From contig DATJJB010000125.1 of assembly GCA_035492655.1 (NCBI GenBank), positions 26,164 to 90,163 of the forward strand: a DNA stretch of 64,000 nucleotides. Direction: 5' to 3'. Source of the stretch: Kutzneria sp035492655 (GTDB lineage: Bacteria > Actinomycetota > Actinomycetes > Mycobacteriales > Pseudonocardiaceae). Of the stretch, positions 42,430 through 49,680 are shown piece after piece. Position numbers and translations under genes: made by a program. Under the pieces are notes generated by a model. It was not told the origin of the DNA. It searched no databases and saw only the letters and a list, made by a program, of their open reading frames with translations. Every line of letters starts with the position of its first letter. The stretch's first letter is position 1.

Positions 42430-42888
42430 CTACGGCTGCAACACCACGGCCGCGCAGTTGGCCACCAGCGCGAACACCGCCAACAGGCTGCGCACCCGGT
42501 TCCACCGCCCCCAGCTCGGCCGCGGGTCCTGCGCGGCGAAGTCCGCCGGCAGCCGATCCGGGTCCACCGTGCGGATCCACTTGTTCACCGGCACGTTCTT
42601 GGTCAGCGAGATGACCGCGACGGCCAACGCCAGCAGCGCGGCCACCGCCTGCGCCGCGCGAACCGACGCCACCGCACCGAAAACCGCCAGTGCGGCGTCG
42701 CCGAGCACGGTCGTGATCAGGCACACCGGCATGAACGGGTCGTAGCGGGTGGAGAAGAACGCGTGCGCGTGCACGTACCGGTCGGGCGGCAGGGCGACCA
42801 GCAGCGGCCAGCCGCCCAGCTGCGTGCCGACCAGCACGCCGGCCGACAATCCGTTGGCCAGCAACACCAACGCCGTCAGTACCGACAT
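42430..42888 (-). CDS. DUF1772 integral membrane protein (anthrone-oxygenase-like), copy 2
   Basis: This 152-residue protein has four predicted membrane helices and the DUF1772 pattern: a YDPFMPVCLI loop, KNVPVNKWI after helix three and W..WNRVRSLLAV. It is a paralogue of the protein at 16713. Its location between the aromatase and SDR genes of the core operon supports a direct role in oxidising the freshly cyclised polyketide. The start overlaps the aromatase stop (TGATG). The reaction is inferred from better-known DUF1772 anthrone oxidases. Confidence 0.85.
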   Translation of the reverse strand: MSVLTALVLLANGLSAGVLVGTQLGGWPLLVALPPDRYVHAHAFFSTRYDPFMPVCLITTVLGDAALAVFGAVASVRAAQAVAALLALAVAVISLTKNVPVNKWIRTVDPDRLPADFAAQDPRPSWGRWNRVRSLLAVFALVANCAAVVLQP

Positions 42889-43349
42889 CAGGCCCGCGAC
42901 CTCGCGGCCGCCGCCTCGATCTTGGTCTTGATCAGGGCCATCTGGATGCCGGTGTTGGTGTTGAGCCGGTCGGTCATCGCCGGGTCGTCGATCGGCGCCG
43001 CCGGCTTCATGTGGAAGTCCTGCACCCAGCGCATCCGCACGCCGCCGTCCTCCTGGGTGTACTCCCAGAAGATGTTCATGTGCTCGAAGTTGCCGGTCTC
43101 CACCCGGTGCGAGCGCACCGTCCTGGTCGCCGGGTCGGACGTGCGCTCGGACACCCAGCTCCACGACGTGCCGTTGGCGTCGGGGTGCATGGTCAGCCGG
43201 AACGTGACGGTGTTGCCCTCGCGGCTCAGCACTTCCGCCTTCGCGTACTCGCTGAACAGCTCCGGCCAGGACTCGATGTCGTTGGTGAGGTCCCAGACCA
43301 GGTCCATCGGCGCGTCGATCAGGACGCTGTTGTCGGTGTGCCCGGCCAT
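42888..43349 (-). CDS. TcmN-type aromatase/cyclase (SRPBCC, monodomain)
   Basis: This 153-residue START-fold protein has SVLIDAPMDLVWDLTNDIESWPELF, the standard opening of monodomain aromatase/cyclases of the TcmN and WhiE-ORFVI group, and ends with a long helix (MALIKTKIEAAA). These enzymes fold and aromatise the first rings of an unreduced poly-beta-ketone. It starts two bases after the ACP stop. With the TcmI-like and cupin cyclases at 27884 and 28216, it gives the three-cyclase set of pentangular-type pathways. Confidence 0.93.
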   Translation of the reverse strand: MAGHTDNSVLIDAPMDLVWDLTNDIESWPELFSEYAKAEVLSREGNTVTFRLTMHPDANGTSWSWVSERTSDPATRTVRSHRVETGNFEHMNIFWEYTQEDGGVRMRWVQDFHMKPAAPIDDPAMTDRLNTNTGIQMALIKTKIEAAAARSRA

Positions 43350-43351
43350 CG

Positions 43352-43606
43352 TCACGCCCCCGCCCGTGCGAACAGCGAGTTGACGAACTCGACCGCCTTG
43401 GCCGGGGTCGGCATCTCGGTCACGGCGTCGTCCGGCACCACGACGCCGAACCGGCGCTGGATCTCGCCGGCGATCTCCAGCACCGCCAGCGAGTCGTAGC
43501 CCAGCTCGTCGAAGCGGGTGTTGGCGATGTCGCCGTCCAGGACGGCGCCCTCCTCGGCGCCGCCGCGCAACAGCTCGCGCAGATCGTCCAGGGTGAAGGT
43601 GCTCAT
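43352..43606 (-). CDS. Acyl carrier protein of the type II PKS
   Basis: This is an 84-residue ACP. Ser39 in ELGYDSLAVLE is the phosphopantetheine attachment site, and the helices around it are typical of polyketide ACPs. It carries the growing chain between KS-alpha/KS-beta and the cyclases. ATG 43606 follows AGAGGGA; an upstream ATG at 43624 is less likely. It lies 14 bases after the KS-beta stop. No phosphopantetheinyl transferase or malonyl transferase is encoded in the window, so both would be supplied by the host. Confidence 0.95.
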   Translation of the reverse strand: MSTFTLDDLRELLRGGAEEGAVLDGDIANTRFDELGYDSLAVLEIAGEIQRRFGVVVPDDAVTEMPTPAKAVEFVNSLFARAGA

Positions 43607-43620
43607 GTCCGTCCCTCTCT

Positions 43621-44838
43621 TCACTGTCGGCCGAGCAGCAGCGCGGCCGTGAACCCGCCATGCCCCCTGGCCAGCACCAGGGCCGTTCGCAGCTGCGCCG
43701 GCTGGCGCGGGGCCGTGACCAGATCGAGGTCGATGCCCGGGGCCAGCCGGGTCGGTCCCGTCGTCGGCGGGATCACCTGATGCCGCAGGGCCAACGCCGC
43801 CGTGGCCACGTCCAGCGCCGCGCCGCCGCCGTACAGGCGGCCGGTCAGCGTCTTCGGTGCGGTGACGGCGACCCTGCGGGGGCCGAAGACCGCGCCGATG
43901 GCCTGTGCCTCGTCCAGATCCCGCTGCGGCACCCCGGCCGCGTCGGCGAACACCACGTCGACGTCAGCCGGTGTCAGGTCGGCGTCTTTCAGCGCCCGTT
44001 CGATGACGCGCTTGAGGACGGGCGGGCGGCCGGAGTCCGGGCGCGGGTCGAAGCCCGCCGCGTAGCCCAGCACCCGCGCGTACGCCTCGTGCCCGCGTTC
44101 CCTTGCCGCGTCGGCCGTTTCGGTGATGACGATCGCGCCGCCCTCGCCCGGCACGTGGCCGCTGGCCTCCGCGTCGAACGGCAGATAGGCGCCGGCCGGG
44201 TCGTCCACTGTGGACAGCTCGCCGGAGGAGAGCTGCGCCACCAGACCGTACGGACAGAGCGAGGCGTCGGTGCCGCCGCTGACCACCAGGCGCGTGCCCG
44301 ACGTCAGCAGTCGGCGGGCCTGGCCGATGGCGTCCAGGCCACCGGCCTGCTCGCCGCACAGGACGCCGCAGGGGCCGCGCAGACCGTGCCGGATCGACAG
44401 CTGGCCGGTCGTCGCCGCGTAGAACCAGGCGATCGACTGGTACACGCCGACCCAGCTGGGGCCGTTCTGATACAGCTGCTCCATCTGGTGCTGGCCGAAG
44501 TCGGTGCCGCCGGACGAGCTCGACGTCACCACGGCGACGTCGAACTCCGGCAGCGTCGACAGGTCGACGCCCGCGTCCTGTAATGCCTCGTCCGCCGCCA
44601 CCAACGCGAGGTGCGTCCAGCGGTCGGTCTCCGGGATCACCTTGCGCGGCACTCGTTCGGCCGCGTCGAACTCCTTGACCTCACCCGCGATACGCACCGG
44701 GTAGGACGTCGGGTCGAAGCGCGTGATCCTCGCGATCCCCGACTTGCCGGCCAGTACGGCCTGCCAGTGCGCGTCCGCGCCGACCCCGGTGGGTGCGACC
44801 ACACCCAGTCCCGTGATCAGAACCTGCTGCCCGTTCAA
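43621..44838 (-). CDS. Type II polyketide synthase chain-length factor (KS-beta)
   Basis: This is a 405-residue KS-like subunit in which the active-site Cys is replaced by Gln164 (CGEQAGGLD), the hallmark of chain-length factors. It pairs with KS-alpha to set chain length and to decarboxylate malonyl-ACP. Conservation begins at NGQQVLITGLGVVAPTGVG, just after a TTG codon at 44838 that follows GGGAGGG. TTG is therefore taken as the start; the frame stays open to 44988 without family resemblance. Codon 86 (44581-44583) is TTA. It heads the operon KS-beta, ACP, aromatase, DUF1772, SDR, ABM, ABM. Confidence 0.93.
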   Translation of the reverse strand: MNGQQVLITGLGVVAPTGVGADAHWQAVLAGKSGIARITRFDPTSYPVRIAGEVKEFDAAERVPRKVIPETDRWTHLALVAADEALQDAGVDLSTLPEFDVAVVTSSSSGGTDFGQHQMEQLYQNGPSWVGVYQSIAWFYAATTGQLSIRHGLRGPCGVLCGEQAGGLDAIGQARRLLTSGTRLVVSGGTDASLCPYGLVAQLSSGELSTVDDPAGAYLPFDAEASGHVPGEGGAIVITETADAARERGHEAYARVLGYAAGFDPRPDSGRPPVLKRVIERALKDADLTPADVDVVFADAAGVPQRDLDEAQAIGAVFGPRRVAVTAPKTLTGRLYGGGAALDVATAALALRHQVIPPTTGPTRLAPGIDLDLVTAPRQPAQLRTALVLARGHGGFTAALLLGRQ

Positions 44839-45085
44839 CGACCCTCCCGCGGCGCACGTGGATCCTCGGACGGCAACCGTGTCATCCGCCGCTGGGGCCG
44901 GCTTCGAACGATCCTGGTATCGGCCACCGAGAAGAGATCGCCGGCCGTGAGTAGTCGTCCGGCCTGGAACGCTTTGGGCGCAAGACAAGCGTCGGCGCCG
45001 CCGACATGACCCGGGTCACTTGACATGTATGACGACCGACATAGTATGGAGTGACCACCGAGGATCGATCGCGAGGAGTTCCACC
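44839..45085. promoter_or_regulatory. Divergent promoter region, KS-beta operon / SDR
   Basis: About 250 bases between the KS-beta start and the SDR start must hold promoters for both. The rightward promoter is visible at 45020-45047. No leftward promoter stands out. Confidence 0.6.
45020..45047 (+). promoter_or_regulatory. Promoter overlapped by TetR-type operator, copy 1
   Basis: TTGACA (45020-45025) and TAGTAT (45042-45047), 16 bases apart, form a clear sigma-70-like promoter for the SDR at 45086. Overlapping it is CATGTA-N9-ACATAGTA (45024-45046). This pattern recurs in reverse, with identical spacing, before the tetR start, so it is probably the operator of that regulator. Confidence 0.7.
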
Positions 45086-45853
45086 ATGTCGTCCGTGCTC
45101 ATCACCGGCGCGTCCAAGGGCATCGGCCGGGCCGTCGCGGTCGAGCTGGCGGCCCGGGGCCACCGGGTCGTGGCCACCGCCCGCCGGCCGGAGACGCTGG
45201 CCGAGCTGCCCGTCGACCAGCGGCTACGACTGGACGTGACCGACCAGGACAGCGTCGACCGGGCGATCGAGGCGGCCGGCGAGATCGACGTCCTGGTCAG
45301 CAACGCCGGCGCGACCGTCCGCGCGCCGTTGGAGAGCGTGCCGCTCGCGGAGATCGAGAACCTGTTCCAGCTCAACACCTTGGGCGCGTTGCGAGTGGCC
45401 CAGGGCGTGCTGCCACAGATGCGTGAACGAGGCGCGGGCCGGCTGGTTTTCGTCTCCAGCGTGCAGGGCCGCGTGGTGCTGCCGATCATCGCCCCGTACG
45501 GCGCGAGCAAGTGGGCGCTGGAGGCCATCGCCGAGGGACTGGCCTTGGAGGTCGGCCACTTCGGCATCACTGTGAGCATCGTTCAGCCTGGCGCGGTGGC
45601 CACCGACGGCGCCGCCGGGGCCAAGTCCTTCTTCGCCGACGACGACCCCTATCTCCCGCTGCTCCAGCAACTCGGCGCGCTCCGCGGCGAGGTCATCACC
45701 CCGGAAGAGGTCGCCGCGGCGGTGGCCGACACGATCGAGCGCGCCGATCCCCCGCTGCGCGTGCCCGTCGGCGCGCCGGCCGAGCAGCTCCTGAAGGCCC
45801 GGAAGGTTGCTCCGGAGGACGTGCCGTTCCTGCCAGCCTCACTCGCCTGGTAG
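45086..45853 (+). CDS. Short-chain dehydrogenase/reductase under TetR control
   Basis: This 255-residue SDR has GASKGIGRAVAVELAARG, SNAGATV, the catalytic Ser in VFVSSVQG and Tyr/Lys in YGASKWAL, followed by VQPGAVATDG. It resembles oxidoreductases that act on small ketones or quinones. ATG 45086 follows GAGGAG. It is followed 36 bases later by a TetR gene, and both promoters carry the same operator. Such SDR-TetR pairs are commonly self-contained stress or detoxification units, so this gene may sit at the cluster edge. Confidence 0.88.
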   Translation: MSSVLITGASKGIGRAVAVELAARGHRVVATARRPETLAELPVDQRLRLDVTDQDSVDRAIEAAGEIDVLVSNAGATVRAPLESVPLAEIENLFQLNTLGALRVAQGVLPQMRERGAGRLVFVSSVQGRVVLPIIAPYGASKWALEAIAEGLALEVGHFGITVSIVQPGAVATDGAAGAKSFFADDDPYLPLLQQLGALRGEVITPEEVAAAVADTIERADPPLRVPVGAPAEQLLKARKVAPEDVPFLPASLAW

Positions 45854-45854
45854 A

Positions 45855-45877
45855 TACTATGTAATCCGACCTACATG
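45855..45877. promoter_or_regulatory. TetR-type operator, copy 2
   Basis: TACTATGT-N9-TACATG is the exact reverse complement of the conserved parts of the site at 45024-45046, with the same 9-base spacer. It lies directly before the tetR start and covers the alternative ATG at 45875. Confidence 0.7.
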
Positions 45878-45889
45878 CTGGAGGTAGCC

Positions 45890-46477
45890 GTGGGCGCGCG
45901 CTCGGACGCCAAGGTGAAGATGGTGCAGGCGGCCAAGCAGCTCATGCGTGAGCGGGGCTTTCACGCCACCGCCTTCTCCGACGTGCTCAAACTCAGCGGC
46001 GCACCCCGGGGTTCGGTGTACTTCCACTTCCCCGACGGCAAGACGCAGCTGGCCGTGGCGGCGGCCGAGGCACACGCCCACGACCAGGTCGAGATCATCG
46101 ACCGCGCCGCCGAGGACTCGTCCTCCGCCGCCGAGCTCGTCGAGCGCTACGTCGACCTCGGCCGGGACGGCATGGTGGCCAGCGACTACTCGCGGGGCTG
46201 CGCGATCGCCCCTCTCGTCACCGAGGGCGCGACGCAGGAGTCAGCCGAGATCGGCGAGACCGGCCGCCGCACCTTCGCCGAGATGATCGACCGCCTCGCG
46301 TTCCACTTCATCACCTTCGGCGTCGACCGGTCGGCCGCTCGCACCCTCGCCGACGCCGTCATCGCCGGCGTCGAGGGCGCGATGATCACCTCACGGGCCC
46401 GCCGCAGCCCCGCCCCCTACGACGCCGTCAAGACCACGCTGACCGCCTACGCGGCCAGCGTGTCAGGTCGGAAGTGA
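45890..46477 (+). CDS. TetR-family transcriptional repressor
   Basis: This 195-residue regulator has an N-terminal helix-turn-helix (KMVQAAKQLMRERGFHATAF, LSGAPRGSVYFHFPDGK) and a helical ligand-binding C-terminal domain of the LmrA/YxaF type, with SRGCAIAPL. GTG 45890 is chosen over ATG 45875 because GGAGG (45880-45884) stands at the right distance and because the ATG lies inside the operator. It probably represses itself and the SDR upstream. Its 3' end overlaps the convergent MFS gene by 15 bases. Confidence 0.9.
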   Translation: MGARSDAKVKMVQAAKQLMRERGFHATAFSDVLKLSGAPRGSVYFHFPDGKTQLAVAAAEAHAHDQVEIIDRAAEDSSSAAELVERYVDLGRDGMVASDYSRGCAIAPLVTEGATQESAEIGETGRRTFAEMIDRLAFHFITFGVDRSAARTLADAVIAGVEGAMITSRARRSPAPYDAVKTTLTAYAASVSGRK

Positions 46478-47689
46478 CGGGCTGACGGCCCGGGTGCGCT
46501 TGGCCCAGGCGACGGCGGGGCCGGTGGCGACGGCGGCCAGCAGGAACAGCGTGCCCAGGACCAGCCAGCCGATCGGGCCGCCGCCGATGACGAGGGTGGT
46601 GAGCAGCAGCGGCCCGGCGGCGCGGGCCACCGCGATGCCGCTGCCGAAGAAGCCCTGGTACTGGCCCTGCCGGCCGTCGACGGCGAGCCCGAAGCTGATC
46701 TCCCAGTAGCCGGAGGCCAACATCATCTCGCCGGCGACCTGGAGGAAGGCACCGGCCAACAACACAGCGGCGGCGGCCCAGACGGCCATCGGGCCGGCGG
46801 AGCAGGCGAACACGGCGGACATCGCCAGCAGCAGCGCGCCGGCCCACCGTACGTACCGGACGGCGATGCCCAGGTCGGTCACACGGTTGGCCACGGACAC
46901 CTGGAACAGCACGACACAGCCGGTGTTGACCACCATCAGCGCCGACACCATCCAGCGCGGGGCCGACGTGTGCTCGACGACCCACAGCGGCAGCACGACG
47001 CTCAGCAGCGGCATGTAGAGCATCATGATCGAGTTGAGCACGGTGATCAGGACGTACGGACGGTCCCGCAGCACGACCAGCGCCGGCTCGCCGTCGGCGG
47101 CGTGGGCGGTCCCGGGCACGCGTGGCAGTCGCCGCAACACCACGGCGGCGGCGAGGAACGTCAGGGCGTCGAGGCCGAACGCCGCGAGGTAGGCGGGCGC
47201 GGTGTCGAACTGCAACGCGATTCCGCCGAGCGCGGCGCCGACGGCGATGCCGGCATTGGCGGTCGACTGCATATACGCACGCGCCTGCGTGCGACCGGCC
47301 GCGTCGACCACACCGGCCAACAGCGCCTGCCGCGCCGCGACCAAGCCGCACTGGCACACCGTGTAGACACACGCCACCACGAGGAACGCCGGGAAGCTCT
47401 GCACCAACGCGAACCCGGCGACGGCGATCGCCGTCAGCACCGCGAGCAGCACGGCGACGCCACGCGGGCCGCGCCGGTCGGCGAAATGCCCGAGCGGGGT
47501 CCCGGCCAGCGTGCCGAGCGACCACCCGAGCGTGAGTCCGAGGCCGACCTCGGTCGCGGACAGGCCTACGGTGCGCGTGAAGTAGAGGACGGAGCAGACG
47601 TAGTACGCCCCGTCGCCGATGGAATTGGTCAACTGGGCCAGCGCCAGCGCCCTGGACGGCCCGGCCGGGGGCACGATTCGCCGCAGCAT
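46463..47689 (-). CDS. MFS transporter (12-TM)
   Basis: This is a 408-residue MFS protein with about 12 membrane helices. GHFADRRGPRGVAVLL is motif A after helix 2, and LALAQLTNSIGDGAYYV opens helix 1. It resembles the Bcr/MdtH-like single-drug exporters of actinomycetes. It is convergent with the tetR gene, overlapping it by 15 bases. It may be an accessory exporter or the first gene outside the cluster. The substrate is unknown. Confidence 0.86.
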   Translation of the reverse strand: MLRRIVPPAGPSRALALAQLTNSIGDGAYYVCSVLYFTRTVGLSATEVGLGLTLGWSLGTLAGTPLGHFADRRGPRGVAVLLAVLTAIAVAGFALVQSFPAFLVVACVYTVCQCGLVAARQALLAGVVDAAGRTQARAYMQSTANAGIAVGAALGGIALQFDTAPAYLAAFGLDALTFLAAAVVLRRLPRVPGTAHAADGEPALVVLRDRPYVLITVLNSIMMLYMPLLSVVLPLWVVEHTSAPRWMVSALMVVNTGCVVLFQVSVANRVTDLGIAVRYVRWAGALLLAMSAVFACSAGPMAVWAAAAVLLAGAFLQVAGEMMLASGYWEISFGLAVDGRQGQYQGFFGSGIAVARAAGPLLLTTLVIGGGPIGWLVLGTLFLLAAVATGPAVAWAKRTRAVSPSLPT

Positions 47690-47843
47690 GTCCCCTCCAA
47701 TTCAGGCCGCCGAACGGGCCTGGCCGGCACACTGTAAGCGCTCGGCGAGCGCGGTACGTCCGGTTTCGAGCAACTGTCCACTCGGGTTCGAGCAGGCCTC
47801 CGTCCTGGTGCAACGACGACCGCCCGTGCCGCGTATTAGCACC

Positions 47844-48635
47844 ATGACGAGGTCTTCACGCCTGGGCGCGCTGGCGCTTGCCGCCGTCCTGGGCGCCGGC
47901 GGCGCGTACGCCTACACCGTGGCGCACCGTGCCCCCGCACCGGTTGCCGCCGCGCCGACCAAGCCGGTCCTCTCACCCGTGCTGCCGTTCAACGCGAAGC
48001 TGACGTCGCACGACATTCCGCAGCTCGACGGCAGCGTCCGCAGCGGCGCGTGCAGCGGCTCCCTCATCGCGCCGCAGTGGGTCGTCACCGCCGGGCACTG
48101 CTTCCACAGCATCGTCGGCAACCCGAACAGCGGGCCGCCGCGCTATCACATGGCCGTGACGCTGGGGAAACTCAAGGACAGCGACCCCGGTGGCGAAACC
48201 GCCCAGGTCGTCGACGTCCGCCAGTCCCCGGTCAACGACCTCGCGGTGGTCCGCCTGGACCACCCCATCACCGACATCGTCCCGCTGGCGCTGCCCACCG
48301 GGCCGCCCACCGTCGGCGAGGCCCTCCAGTTCGCCGGCTGGGGCTCCACCTCGGCGACCGTCGTCGCCCCGTCCGACCATCTCAAACGCGGCGCCTTCAC
48401 CGTCGCCGCGCTGCACTCCTACACCCTCGACGCCGCCCCGACCGTCCCTCGGACCGTCGAGAACAGCCCCTGCCCCGACGACTCCGGCGGCCCGTTCTTC
48501 GTCTCCGCCGACAACCGCACCGGCACCCTCGTCGCCATCGTCAACAACGGCCCCGCCTGCCCGCAGGCCGGGCTGGAGGTCGTCGCCCGGCTGGACGTCG
48601 TGGCCGACTGGATCCGCCAGCAAATGGCCGCTTAG
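47844..48635 (+). CDS. Secreted trypsin-like serine protease (S1 family)
   Basis: This is a 263-residue protein with a signal peptide (ALALAAVLGAGGAYAYTVA). The S1 catalytic triad is visible as WVVTAGHC, NDLAVVRLD and DDSGGPFF. The last motif has Asp in place of the common Gly before DSGG, which occurs in some actinomycete members. A short linker of about 20 residues precedes the chymotrypsin fold, and three or four cysteines could form disulfides. It is probably exported and self-contained. It marks the boundary between the polyketide cluster and the sugar-degradation locus. Confidence 0.88.
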   Translation: MTRSSRLGALALAAVLGAGGAYAYTVAHRAPAPVAAAPTKPVLSPVLPFNAKLTSHDIPQLDGSVRSGACSGSLIAPQWVVTAGHCFHSIVGNPNSGPPRYHMAVTLGKLKDSDPGGETAQVVDVRQSPVNDLAVVRLDHPITDIVPLALPTGPPTVGEALQFAGWGSTSATVVAPSDHLKRGAFTVAALHSYTLDAAPTVPRTVENSPCPDDSGGPFFVSADNRTGTLVAIVNNGPACPQAGLEVVARLDVVADWIRQQMAA

Positions 48636-48645
48636 CCGACGCGGG

Positions 48646-48888
48646 ATGACGACGCGGCGACGAGGTGGGGCCGGCGACCTCCTCACCATCAACCTGCCGG
48701 CCGCCAACCGCGACCCGGCTTTCCTCGATCAGCCCGACACCTTCTCCTTCGACCGCAATGTTCGCGGTCACCTGGCGTTCGGCCACGGTGTGGACCAGTG
48801 CCTCGGGCAGTCACCGGCCCGGGCCGAACTCCAGGTGGCGCACGACATGTCGGCCTACGGCGTGCACGAACTCCCCGTCACCTGGTGA
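48646..48888 (+). pseudogene. C-terminal remnant of a cytochrome P450
   Basis: This frame of about 80 codons contains only the end of a P450: LLTINLPAANRDPAFLDQPD, then HLAFGHGVDQCLG with the heme Cys, then ARAELQVA. The usual His two residues before the Cys is Asp here, and the first 300 residues are absent. It cannot be functional. It overlaps the 3' end of the minus-strand secreted-protein gene by 11 bases. It may be a relic of a larger cluster or of a rearrangement. Confidence 0.7.
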
Positions 48889-49678
48889 CAGCAGTCCAGT
48901 CGTCGTTGGGGTGGGCGATGGTGAACGTCATTGACGGGCAGTCGAACGCCGCGCCGGACGGCGGCAGGTCGATGGTGGAGTTGCTCGGCGCGGCCGGCAC
49001 CCAGGCCCCGTTGCGGGACACCTGGACCGCGGATGCCTCGATCGTCCGGCCGTGCAGGTCCTGGCAGTAGCTGCCGGACGCGGTGTAGACCTCGAAGAAG
49101 TCCCAGCTGGAACCGGGAATGTCCTTCTGCCCGCTGCTGGTGTAGAACGCGTCCCATGCGTGCGTCCGGTAGTTCATCAGGTAGACCGTCCAGGTGTTGG
49201 CCGTGGTCGACGTGCGATGTTCATCCATGGTGTACACGCGTCGCCCGTTGACGGTTGTCGTGTAGGTCGCGGTGAACGCCGAGTCCATGTCGACCAGCTT
49301 GCCGATGGTGTCCCGGCCGCCGCACCAGTCCCAGGCCCACAGCTTCGGGCCGTCCGGCGTGTAGGCCGTGGTGAGTTCGATGCAGGCGTTGCCGGGCGGC
49401 AAAGCCGTTGGGGCGTAGACGTAATCGCCACCGCTGGCGGTGATGTCCAGCACGGTGTGGGTGGCTCGCAAGCCGCTGCTGGCGTTGTCGTTGAAGAAGA
49501 TTCCCCACGCGTCGTGCAGTTCGGCGACACGATGTGGGGTGAGGGCACGGAAGTGGTCGGCCGCCGGACCGGCGGCCGCCAGCGCGGCCGGACCAATCAG
49601 CCCGGGCACCACTCCCCCGGCCGGCACGCCGGTCGTCATCGACAGCACGAGCATCAGCGCGGCCGCCATCGTCGCCAT
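48878..49678 (-). CDS. Secreted protein of unknown function
   Basis: This 266-residue protein has an N-terminal signal (MAAALMLVLSMTTGVPAGG). The mature part has four cysteines (ACIEL, DWCGG, SYCQDL, DCPSM) and many aromatic residues, suggesting a small extracellular beta-rich domain. I do not recognise the family. It starts just after the GH146-like gene, in the same direction, and an exact copy of the GTTAGCGCTAAC palindrome lies about 160 bases upstream. A role in binding or processing plant polysaccharide is inferred only from its neighbours. Confidence 0.75.
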   Translation of the reverse strand: MATMAAALMLVLSMTTGVPAGGVVPGLIGPAALAAAGPAADHFRALTPHRVAELHDAWGIFFNDNASSGLRATHTVLDITASGGDYVYAPTALPPGNACIELTTAYTPDGPKLWAWDWCGGRDTIGKLVDMDSAFTATYTTTVNGRRVYTMDEHRTSTTANTWTVYLMNYRTHAWDAFYTSSGQKDIPGSSWDFFEVYTASGSYCQDLHGRTIEASAVQVSRNGAWVPAAPSNSTIDLPPSGAAFDCPSMTFTIAHPNDDWTAVTR

Positions 49679-49680
49679 GA

